A stretch of 64,000 bases of DNA from NCBI GenBank assembly GCA_049965715.1, contig JBMFWA010000005.1, forward strand, positions 1-64,000, read 5' to 3'. The position numbers and the translations under genes were made by a program. How positions within the stretch are numbered: the stretch's first letter is position 1; every line of letters starts with the position of its first letter. Shown here piece after piece: positions 1 through 5,881 of this stretch. The DNA is from JAKAFX01 sp049965715 (GTDB lineage: Archaea > Thermoplasmatota > Thermoplasmata > Thermoplasmatales > Thermoplasmataceae). The notes under the pieces are model-generated. The model ran no database searches, was not told the origin of the DNA, and was given only the letters and a program-made list of their open reading frames with translations.

Positions 1-1
1 C

Positions 2-454
2 GGGAAGAGAATCTCATTTGACATGGCGCTGCTGGTTCCCCCGCACAGGGGAAGCAGACTGGTCACGGACTCAAAGATCGGGGACCCCATGGGATGGATA
101 CCCACCGACAGGTTCACGCTGAACATCGCCGGCTACACCGATGCATATGCAATTGGGGATGCCACGAACCTGCCCGTCTCCAAGGCCGGATCCGTGGCGG
201 ATGCCGAGGCCATTGTGGTTGCGGACAGGATCTCCAAGCAGGTGACGGGATATGAGCCAGATACGATGTATGACGGAAGCGGAGGGGCACTGATGGTCAC
301 GGGCCTGGGAAAGGCATCCATGATCACGTCCAGCTATACCCAGCCTCCCGTCTTCATGCCGGAAAGCTATTCATACTACTGGCTCAAGCTGATATACAAC
401 AAGGTATACTGGAACATGACTGCAAAGGCGGTCCTGAGCGGGGTGAACGAATGA
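2..454 (+). CDS. sqr: sulfide:quinone oxidoreductase family flavoprotein, C-terminal part (5' truncated by window)
   Basis: The reading frame is open from the first bases of the window, so the N-terminal two thirds lie outside. What remains is the C-terminal third of a type II NADH dehydrogenase-like/sulfide:quinone oxidoreductase. It reads FDMALLVPPHRG, a typical SQR strand; then AYAIGDATNLPVSKAG, the second FAD-contacting motif with its GD pair; then a C-terminal amphipathic tail (SYYWLKLIYNKVYWNM) of the kind that anchors SQR to the membrane surface. The family oxidises sulfide to polysulfide/sulfur and reduces quinone. The next gene (DUF1641) overlaps the stop codon by four bases and is a frequent SQR neighbour, which supports the call. 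The redox cysteines cannot be checked because they lie mostly in the missing part, so another disulfide/quinone reductase of the family remains possible. Confidence 0.8.
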   Translation, partial: GKRISFDMALLVPPHRGSRLVTDSKIGDPMGWIPTDRFTLNIAGYTDAYAIGDATNLPVSKAGSVADAEAIVVADRISKQVTGYEPDTMYDGSGGALMVTGLGKASMITSSYTQPPVFMPESYSYYWLKLIYNKVYWNMTAKAVLSGVNE

Positions 455-912
455 GTTCTGAAGCGGTAGACACGCTGCTGGAACAGCTATCCGCCCCGGA
501 GAACAGGGAGCCACTGGAGAGCATTCTGAGAAACCTTCCCGTGATCTCGGGAGAGTTACAGGAACTGAGGGAACTGCGCGAGAAGGGAATCCTGCAGTCG
601 CTCATGGGAATAGGATACCTGGTGGCCAGCCTCAAGGACGTCATGAGCAGCGAGATGATCAGCGGAACGGCCGGAATTCTTGATGCCATGCTTGAAATAA
701 TGGGCAAGATCGCAAAGCCTGAGTTCATGGACGCAATCAATGAGATCGTTGACGGCATATCATCCGGCAGTCTCGCCACAGAGACAAAGGTGAAGGGGAC
801 ATGGAGCCTGCTGAAGGACGTCAAGGACCCGGACATAGAGAGGGGGCTTGCCATCCTGCTCAGCATAATGAAGATCCTGGGCAGGATGGGGAAACCCGCC
901 AGGAACAGATAA
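451..912 (+). CDS. DUF1641 family protein, partner of SQR
   Basis: A 153-residue, helix-rich protein that starts in an ATGA overlap with the preceding SQR gene, so the two are translated from one mRNA. It has the general shape of DUF1641 proteins: a Leu-rich N-terminal helix pair, a Gly-containing centre (MGIGYLVASLKDVMSSEMI) and a C-terminal segment that reads KDPDIERGLAILLSIMKILG. I see no signal peptide and no clear transmembrane helix. DUF1641 proteins recur next to SQR and formate dehydrogenase-like genes, but their biochemical role is not established. A structural or assembly role for the membrane-associated SQR is inference from the context only. The last codons are Lys/Arg-rich and are followed by a probable terminator. 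Confidence 0.75.
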   Translation: MSSEAVDTLLEQLSAPENREPLESILRNLPVISGELQELRELREKGILQSLMGIGYLVASLKDVMSSEMISGTAGILDAMLEIMGKIAKPEFMDAINEIVDGISSGSLATETKVKGTWSLLKDVKDPDIERGLAILLSIMKILGRMGKPARNR

Positions 913-934
913 TTCCCTTTTTCGAAACACCCCC

Positions 935-980
935 GGCCCGCACGGAACTGTCCCTGAACGTTTCTTCAACGCGGGCCTTT
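935..980 (+). terminator. inverted repeat followed by a T-rich stretch after the SQR-DUF1641 pair
   Basis: GGCCCGC at 935-941 pairs perfectly with GCGGGCC at 971-977, and TTT then AATTTT follows directly. The GC-rich 7-bp stem has a 29-base loop. It sits 23 bases after the DUF1641 stop. The arrangement suits a transcription end, although the loop is long for an intrinsic terminator. Confidence 0.45.
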
Positions 981-1027
981 AATTTTACTGTCTGTCGAAA
1001 TCCATGGAACCGCAGAATGCAAGGAAA

Positions 1028-1059
1028 ATATTAATAGTGCCTGAATTGTATGCATACAG
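1028..1059 (+). promoter_or_regulatory. TATA-like promoter of the small membrane protein gene
   Basis: ATATTAATA at 1028-1036 lies about 26-28 bases before the ATG at 1060. This spacing would give a transcript starting at or just before the ATG, as is common for leaderless mRNAs in this group. Confidence 0.45.
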
Positions 1060-1524
1060 ATGATGATGGGCAAAAGAATGATGAGGAGCGGATTTCTCCC
1101 AATGCTTTTCGCACTCCTGTTTTTCCTGGTCGTGCAGTTCCTCCTTGGAATGTACATCAACCTTTATGTGACAATCCCTGCAATGTATGGATTCTCTATG
1201 ATGGGCTTTGAACCCCTTTACAGCGGTTTTCCCATCGTTATGGCACACATGTTCCTGGGCATTCTGATTGGCCTCACGTCCATAGGCATCCTGATTCTTT
1301 CCGTGGGAACGGGTTCACGAAGGATCATGCTTGGTTCGGCAGGACTTTTTCTGTCAGTGCTGCTTGCGGGCATAGACGGACTTTTCTTCCTGTTTGACGG
1401 CCAGAACAACCTCAATTCATACCTCATGTCCACAGGCTTCATCCTGGCAATGCTGTTTTCAATCCTGCTGCTGATCTATGCCGGTCCCGGTAACGCAAAC
1501 GATGGCATGGGAATGCACCACTGA
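1060..1524 (+). CDS. small membrane protein with four predicted transmembrane helices, unknown function
   Basis: The product has 154 residues. I see four hydrophobic stretches, at about residues 11-35, 58-85, 91-112 and 124-143, separated by short polar loops. The N-terminus is Met/Lys/Arg-rich (MMMGKRMMRS) and the C-terminus ends in Met-His residues (GMGMHH), which could bind a metal but is too short to prove it. Three in-frame ATG codons follow each other at 1060, 1063 and 1066, so the exact start is uncertain by two residues. It is a single-gene unit, convergent with the FmdE-DsrE pair. I do not recognise a family. Its position after the SQR pair is suggestive only of a membrane redox setting. 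Confidence 0.65.
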   Translation: MMMGKRMMRSGFLPMLFALLFFLVVQFLLGMYINLYVTIPAMYGFSMMGFEPLYSGFPIVMAHMFLGILIGLTSIGILILSVGTGSRRIMLGSAGLFLSVLLAGIDGLFFLFDGQNNLNSYLMSTGFILAMLFSILLLIYAGPGNANDGMGMHH

Positions 1525-1656
1525 GCATATTATCCGCCACAGAATCTTCCGCCATCTTGCGGAAGACCATTTTCCGGTGATCACTCCTATTATAATACCG
1601 TAATTCCTGATGAGACCGGTTATGAAGAAAATTATTCCGTCTAGCAGGGCGGGAAC

Positions 1657-2319
1657 CTATCTCCGATGAGACTGATTCGCTGGCACGCTCTTGTAAAGCA
1701 CATCGGTTCGCGTCCCGGAATTGGCATATGGCGTATCTTCCCACCTGAACTCCATGACGGAAGAGAAATAATGATCCCGCGGTCTTGATTTGAAGAGGAC
1801 CGTCCTTATCCACTGATCCTGTGCATTCCTGAGCTCGTCGATGGCAGCGGGTAATCTGCCCCCAACAGTTTCCGCCATGGCTGCCTCAAGCCTGGATATG
1901 CTTTCCGGAAAGAAACTGTCTTCCTCCACAACCCTGACGGCCTTTCCGTCTGAAATTCTCTGTATGATGTACCAGACACCGGGTACCTTCCTGACGTCCT
2001 GCGTGCCGAACCTGACCCTCCCCCCGGTGAGGTAGGATGCCACATCCCCAAGGCACGGGCTGTTTCTTGAAAGCACCCTGAGGTCGGTCCTGTCTGTGAT
2101 TCCGCCGGGGAATAGGTCCGACAGGCCGACTGACATGGCATAAGCGCCCCTGAAGAGACCATCACATCCGTGCCCATGGAACTTTATCAGATCTGCAACG
2201 GTTATCCTCTTTGCCCTGGCCGCATACCTGCCATGGCTCGATTCTGTATCGATCACGCTGAATTCGGGCATGAACTCAGCGTTTCTGGCATCATCGCTCA
2301 GGTACCACAGTTCGTCCAA
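1657..2319 (-). CDS. FmdE-family (formylmethanofuran dehydrogenase subunit E-like) metal-binding protein
   Basis: A 220-residue protein whose central part carries the FmdE signature: HGHGCDGLFRGAYAMSVGL (about residues 48-66), where His-Gly-His-x-Cys is the metal-binding element, followed by a conserved SPCLGDVASYLTGGRVRFG segment. The downstream zinc-finger domain of methanogen FmdE subunits is not evident; the C-terminus is unrelated. Outside methanogens, stand-alone FmdE proteins are uncharacterised, and nothing here indicates methanofuran metabolism. The gene follows the DsrE-family gene by 22 bases on the same strand, so the two form a probable operon. Function is inferred only as a small-metal or cofactor-binding protein. 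Confidence 0.7.
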   Translation of the reverse strand: MDELWYLSDDARNAEFMPEFSVIDTESSHGRYAARAKRITVADLIKFHGHGCDGLFRGAYAMSVGLSDLFPGGITDRTDLRVLSRNSPCLGDVASYLTGGRVRFGTQDVRKVPGVWYIIQRISDGKAVRVVEEDSFFPESISRLEAAMAETVGGRLPAAIDELRNAQDQWIRTVLFKSRPRDHYFSSVMEFRWEDTPYANSGTRTDVLYKSVPANQSHRR

Positions 2320-2341
2320 AACATCAACTCTTTCAGTGATC

Positions 2342-2701
2342 TCAGAACGATATTACCGTGTATCCTTCGACCGCATATCTGGAGAACGCGTCCCTGGCAA
2401 ACTCAAGGTCGATTCCGTGCTTCCGGAACTCGTCCTCGAGGTTCCAGTTCTTCACCTGATTTGAACATGCCTCAAGTGTGATTCCTGCCTCCCTCAGATT
2501 CTGTATGGCGTCGACAACCTCACTGTTATCCTGCCCCTTCTCAAGTGCCCTCACGCCTCCTGTGAACAGGAACACCTCAACATTTTCAACGCCATTCTCC
2601 TTCTTCGCATCATGTATTCTCCTGGCAACATGAAGACCTGACATCACCTTGGCTCTCTGATCCAGTCCCGAGTTGATCACTATTGCTATTTTTGCTCCCA
2701 T
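2342..2701 (-). CDS. DsrE-family small protein
   Basis: The product starts MGAKIAIVINSGLDQRAKVM and shows the DsrE-like alpha/beta layout: an N-terminal hydrophobic strand, a central strand VEVFLFTGGVRALEK, then a Cys in ITLEACSNQVKNW (near residue 81) at the position where DsrE/DsrF-type proteins carry a sulfur-binding cysteine. It ends in a short hydrophobic strand (YTVISF). An in-frame ATG lies seven codons upstream, but the TATA-like sequence at 2722-2736 favours the ATG at 2699-2701. DsrE-like proteins commonly handle protein-bound sulfane sulfur, which would suit the nearby SQR, though this one could be a generic member. The FmdE-family gene follows in the same unit. Confidence 0.7.
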   Translation of the reverse strand: MGAKIAIVINSGLDQRAKVMSGLHVARRIHDAKKENGVENVEVFLFTGGVRALEKGQDNSEVVDAIQNLREAGITLEACSNQVKNWNLEDEFRKHGIDLEFARDAFSRYAVEGYTVISF

Positions 2702-2721
2702 TTTCCAAACCTTCATACGCA

Positions 2722-2736
2722 TATTATAATATACTA
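2722..2736 (-). promoter_or_regulatory. TATA-like promoter of the DsrE-FmdE operon
   Basis: The nearly palindromic AT run ATATTATAATATACT lies 21-35 bases upstream (minus strand) of the chosen DsrE start at 2701. The distance fits an archaeal TATA box with a start of transcription near the ATG. Confidence 0.45.
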
Positions 2737-2786
2737 ATAAGCCTTTTGGAACAGGTCATGCTACAGGGAGGTTTCGGGGTGTGGGA

Positions 2787-2820
2787 TTTTTATGTGTCGG
2801 GAATTCACAGCACTGAATAT
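2787..2820 (+). promoter_or_regulatory. TATA-like promoter upstream of the leader ORF and arsB
   Basis: TTTTTATG at 2787-2794 is about 27-30 bases before the ATG at 2821. No better TATA-like sequence lies within 25-35 bases of the arsB ATG at 2907. This places the likely mRNA 5' end at the small ORF rather than at arsB. Confidence 0.4.
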
Positions 2821-2904
2821 ATGAATGAAAAACAGAGGAATTGCCCATGCAATCCGGCGGGAAATTCACTGATCAGGTTGTCTGTGCCCGGGGCGCCTGA
2901 ATAA
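2821..2904 (+). CDS. 27-residue Cys-containing leader ORF directly before arsB
   Basis: ATG at 2821, stop TAA at 2902-2904, only two bases before the arsB ATG at 2907. The peptide begins MNEKQRNCPCNP and so carries a Cys-Pro-Cys pair. A TATA-like box at 2787-2794 has leaderless spacing for this ATG. The tight junction suggests that ribosomes ending here could reinitiate on arsB, which has no convincing Shine-Dalgarno sequence of its own. Whether the peptide is made, and whether the cysteines sense arsenite or another thiophile, is inference. A chance ORF of this length is quite possible. Confidence 0.35.
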   Translation: MNEKQRNCPCNPAGNSLIRLSVPGAPE

Positions 2905-2906
2905 TC

Positions 2907-4184
2907 ATGTCACCTGAATTCTACATCTCTGCGGCGATTTTCGGCATGACCCTTTTCCTGGTCATCAGGCGCCCATTCAATCTTCAGATAGGCTATTCTG
3001 CGCTCATAGGTGCAGCCCTAAGCTACGCTCTGGGAACCATAGACACAGGCAGCATCGTGACTGTCTGGAACATTGTCTGGAATGCCACGTTCACGTTCAT
3101 CGCAATCATAATAATATCGATGATATTCGACGAGGCCGGGGTCTTCCGTTATGCTGCACTCAAGATCGCTCGTTATGGACGAGGCAACGGGCCTGCGCTG
3201 TTTGCCCTCATAGTGCTTCTGGGATCCGGAATCTCGGCAATATTTGCCAACGACGGCACCGCACTGATTCTCACGCCGATAGTCTATGCAATGCTCTCAG
3301 AACTCAGGATGGAGAGGAAACTGATCATTCCGTTCATCATGGCAACCGGCTTCATCGCGGATTCGGCAAGCCTGCCCCTGCCGGTCAGCAACCTTGTCAA
3401 CATTGTGAGTTCCACATACTTCCACATAAGTTTCCTTGATTATGCCCGCGTGATGATAATACCTGATGTTTTCTCTGTCGTTGCATCCCTTGCCATCCTC
3501 TACCTGTTCTACAGGAAGTCCATTCCGGGGAAATACGATCCGGGAGCCATGGGAAGGCCGGAGGATGCTGTGAAGGAGCCCGCTGTCTTCCGGCTTGCCC
3601 TGCCCGTGGTCATAATACTGATTATCCTGTATTCAGTGGGAGGGATATACAGCGTGCCCATAGCATTCATTTCAGTTGCTGTCGCTGTTTTCATTGTCGT
3701 TGTTGCGAGATACAGGACGGGGATGGATGTTAATAAAATTATGAGAGACGCCCCATGGCAGATAGTGATCTTCTCCTTCGGGATGTATCTCGTTGTGTTC
3801 GGTCTTGGAAGGGAGGGGCTGACTGCCATCATGAGCCAGGTTCTTGTGGATCTTTCCGGTCTTCCTGGACCATTGCCCGTGGTATTCTCGGGATATTTCT
3901 TTGCCTTCCTGGCATCGTCCATGAACAACATGCCCTCAGTGATGCTTGGTGCCCTGGCAATATCCGGGGTGCACAATCCCGGGCTTCTGGTTTACGCCAA
4001 TGTCATAGGGAATGACATAGGGCCCAAATTCACGCCCATAGGCTCCCTGGCAACCCTGCTATGGATACACACCCTCAACAGGAAAGGAGGATTTGCAATA
4101 GGCTACAGGTATTACATGAAGGTGGGCTTCATAGTGGGACTTCCCGTGCTCACCGTGACTCTTCTGTCCCTCTATCTTCTGTAG
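2907..4184 (+). CDS. arsB: ArsB/NhaD-superfamily ion transporter (putative arsenite permease)
   Basis: A 425-residue integral membrane protein of the ion transporter superfamily, with about eleven to twelve hydrophobic helices. Family features include an N-terminal half with IFANDGTALILTPIVYAML (near residue 113, the ND-G-TALILTP element typical of ArsB) and a second, inverted half with SSMNNMPSVMLGALAI (near residue 335, the matching NN-P-S element), then a final GNDIGPKFTPIGSLATLLW block. The two re-entrant motifs are those that line the substrate path in the family. ArsB exports arsenite or antimonite through the cytoplasmic membrane. Close relatives transport Na+ or dicarboxylates, so the substrate is a family-based guess. 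There is no ArsA, ArsR or ArsC beside it. It follows a 27-residue ORF with which it may be translationally coupled. Confidence 0.8.
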   Translation: MSPEFYISAAIFGMTLFLVIRRPFNLQIGYSALIGAALSYALGTIDTGSIVTVWNIVWNATFTFIAIIIISMIFDEAGVFRYAALKIARYGRGNGPALFALIVLLGSGISAIFANDGTALILTPIVYAMLSELRMERKLIIPFIMATGFIADSASLPLPVSNLVNIVSSTYFHISFLDYARVMIIPDVFSVVASLAILYLFYRKSIPGKYDPGAMGRPEDAVKEPAVFRLALPVVIILIILYSVGGIYSVPIAFISVAVAVFIVVVARYRTGMDVNKIMRDAPWQIVIFSFGMYLVVFGLGREGLTAIMSQVLVDLSGLPGPLPVVFSGYFFAFLASSMNNMPSVMLGALAISGVHNPGLLVYANVIGNDIGPKFTPIGSLATLLWIHTLNRKGGFAIGYRYYMKVGFIVGLPVLTVTLLSLYLL

Positions 4185-4262
4185 TACGACAGAGGCATGC
4201 AGGTCGTGGAGCCTGCGAAATGAACACGCAACTTTTCCAGAACGAGGGACTCATTCACTGAA

Positions 4263-4862
4263 TCATGCTATGTATGATGTGCTGTCGGAATCGAACCTGT
4301 TCACTATCCTCAGCCTGGAACCGTCTCCGCCATGGACCTGGAGAAGTTCAGGGTAAACAGACCACAGATCACCATTGCTCAGGATAGAAGCAGGGTGGCT
4401 TGGTCCGAAGTATTCCCTTGTCACCAGCGCAGTCATGGCTCTCGCCTCCGCCTCGTTTATGAATCCGACAGAGTGCAGATATTCATGCGCGAGAATTGAG
4501 AATACGAATGAGTTGAACTCCAGCGGGGACTTTGCGATTCTGCTCATGGCGTCGACCAGAGACTCGTTCATGACTATGTAATTGCCCCCGACCTGCCAGT
4601 ATGCACCAACAGTGGCAGGCAGATCAGAAAGGGCAAGGCCGAGGCCGGATCTCTCGAGCCCGGTTATCTTCCTCACCGATCTCTTGACGATCTGAAATAT
4701 CCCGTCATAGCTCATCCTGGCATTGACCAGTTCGTCCTGGTGGTAGCCGTTAGAACTCAGACTGCTGCCCGGCTGTTTTACTGGAGAAATGTCTTCGTGT
4801 TCCCATCTTTTATAGTCAGTATCTTTTGATATATACTCAAACAAAAAACCACCAGTCCGCAA
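4263..4862 (-). CDS. uncharacterised protein with a zinc-protease HExxH motif
   Basis: The C-terminal half contains FSILAHEYLHSVGFINEAEA (HEYLH near residues 127-131), matching HExxH with an acidic residue ten or so positions later, which would suit a gluzincin-like zinc site. A preceding segment GGNYIVMNESLVDAM resembles the strand before the active-site helix in small metallopeptidases. No signal peptide or membrane helix is visible, so a cytoplasmic location is likely. The start is uncertain: the frame opens at TTG 4862, another TTG lies at 4844, and the first ATG is at 4718. TATA-like sequences near 4808-4815 and 4829-4836 complicate the choice, and the ATG start would still keep the whole HExxH domain. 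The gene stands alone, convergent with arsB. Peptidase activity is not proven. Confidence 0.6.
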   Translation of the reverse strand: MRTGGFLFEYISKDTDYKRWEHEDISPVKQPGSSLSSNGYHQDELVNARMSYDGIFQIVKRSVRKITGLERSGLGLALSDLPATVGAYWQVGGNYIVMNESLVDAMSRIAKSPLEFNSFVFSILAHEYLHSVGFINEAEARAMTALVTREYFGPSHPASILSNGDLWSVYPELLQVHGGDGSRLRIVNRFDSDSTSYIA

Positions 4863-4927
4863 AGATCAAGCCGGTATAAATAGATTGCATCATCGCACGC
4901 CTTAAGTGAAGCAGATTTGGAAATTTG

Positions 4928-4941
4928 TTCCAGAACTGGAA
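4928..4941. repeat. perfect 14-bp palindrome, possible operator
   Basis: TTCCAGAACTGGAA reads the same on both strands, and a further TTCTGGA lies at 4954-4960, so the right half recurs 20 bases on. It lies in the 274-base gap between the HExxH gene and the acetate permease gene, upstream of the former. A dimeric regulator site is possible. Nothing identifies the protein. Confidence 0.25.
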
Positions 4942-5092
4942 GACCATTGTCTGTTCTGGATCAGCATTTAAGTATCATGGCTGCCGCCCATCTATGCATG
5001 ATAAGGAAACAGAATCTGCATATACATAATTCGGGAAGACGTTTTCCTGTTGAAATATTGAAACAAGTGAAAAGATACTGACTATAACATTT

Positions 5093-5129
5093 TAAAAAAA
5101 TGATATTTCTCGGATATGATTAATATCCG
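5093..5129 (-). terminator. hairpin plus T-run downstream of the acetate permease gene
   Basis: On the minus strand, CGGATAT/ATATCCG (5111-5117 with 5123-5129) forms a 7-bp stem with a 5-base loop only eight bases after the permease stop. About ten bases further on there is a run of seven T (5094-5100). This is the layout of an intrinsic terminator. Confidence 0.55.
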
Positions 5130-5136
5130 GGATTTA

Positions 5137-5751
5137 TCACGATTTGCGGCTGAATTTTACACCTGGCCCGACCGGGATTGTTTTTGGTCTTATGCTGTTG
5201 ATGATGATTGCAAAGCTCGTGTATGCCGCAAAGAAGGCTGCCAGGATGCCAAAGTACCCGCCGATATGCGTCCACATTGTGCTGCTGTAAATTGCGCCAA
5301 CACCCAGAGTCACAAAGGCAATCCACAGTGTCAGGAACGTGAGGTTCAGGGTTGTGTTGAGCATCATGGCGCCTCCCCACATATACAGGGTGAATATTCC
5401 CCACAGTATGAGAGACCAGCCCACGGCCACTGCCGGAAGAACCGTTATTATGTGCATGTCCGCAAGAATATTGAGAAGTGCATAGAATTCCCAGAACGCC
5501 CCGTAACTGGTAAAGGCGGTGAACCCGAATGTGTTGCCGCGTCTCATTTCCCAGGAGCCTGCGATCAGCTGGGCTAACCCTCCATATGCCACTGCCAGCG
5601 GAACCACAACTCCAGCGCCAGCAGCTCCGATGAACCCCGCGTTTATGAAACTGAGCAGGAAGGTCGTGAAGGCAAATCCTGCAAGACCCAGGGGGGCCGG
5701 ATCAGCCGCGAGCGCCTTGTTAAACGGGTTGACTTCTCCAGTTTCCGTCAT
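5137..5751 (-). CDS. satP: GPR1/FUN34/YaaH (SatP) family acetate permease
   Basis: A 204-residue membrane protein with six predicted helices, the usual length and topology for SatP. The family signature NPAPLGL near the N-terminus appears here as DPAPLGLAGFAFTTF (Asn replaced by Asp). The first helix is followed by GAAGAGVVVPLAVAYGGLAQ and then by GSWEMRRGNTFGFTAFTSYG, a block conserved in the family. SatP proteins carry acetate or succinate with protons. It is divergent from acetyl-CoA synthetase across a 130-base control region, so uptake and activation of acetate are probably co-regulated. A TATA-like TATTAATTTT (minus strand, about 5771-5781) lies close to 25 bases before the ATG. The pairing with acs makes the substrate assignment fairly strong. 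Confidence 0.85.
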   Translation of the reverse strand: MTETGEVNPFNKALAADPAPLGLAGFAFTTFLLSFINAGFIGAAGAGVVVPLAVAYGGLAQLIAGSWEMRRGNTFGFTAFTSYGAFWEFYALLNILADMHIITVLPAVAVGWSLILWGIFTLYMWGGAMMLNTTLNLTFLTLWIAFVTLGVGAIYSSTMWTHIGGYFGILAAFFAAYTSFAIIINSIRPKTIPVGPGVKFSRKS

Positions 5752-5881
5752 CTTACCACTCTCCGAATAGCAAAATTAATACTCGTTTTGCCATACCGAA
5801 TATACACATATTCAATATTTAATTGTTACTACCAATAATTGTGCGGAAACTATATATAAGATACTTTTCATAGGCATTGTT
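5752..5881. promoter_or_regulatory. divergent satP/acs control region with TATA boxes and an inverted repeat
   Basis: For acs, TATATATAAG at 5851-5860 is 22-31 bases before the ATG at 5882, a strong archaeal TATA box with leaderless spacing. For satP, a minus-strand TATTAATTTT lies around 5771-5781. Between them GAATAT at 5798-5803 and ATATTC at 5808-5813 form a perfect inverted repeat with a 4-base spacer, placed where one regulator could affect both promoters. The regulator is not identified. Confidence 0.55.

Noticed and set aside
3509..3976. 155-codon minus-strand frame inside arsB
   Set aside because: It is the antisense shadow of a clear membrane transporter gene, with no features of its own.
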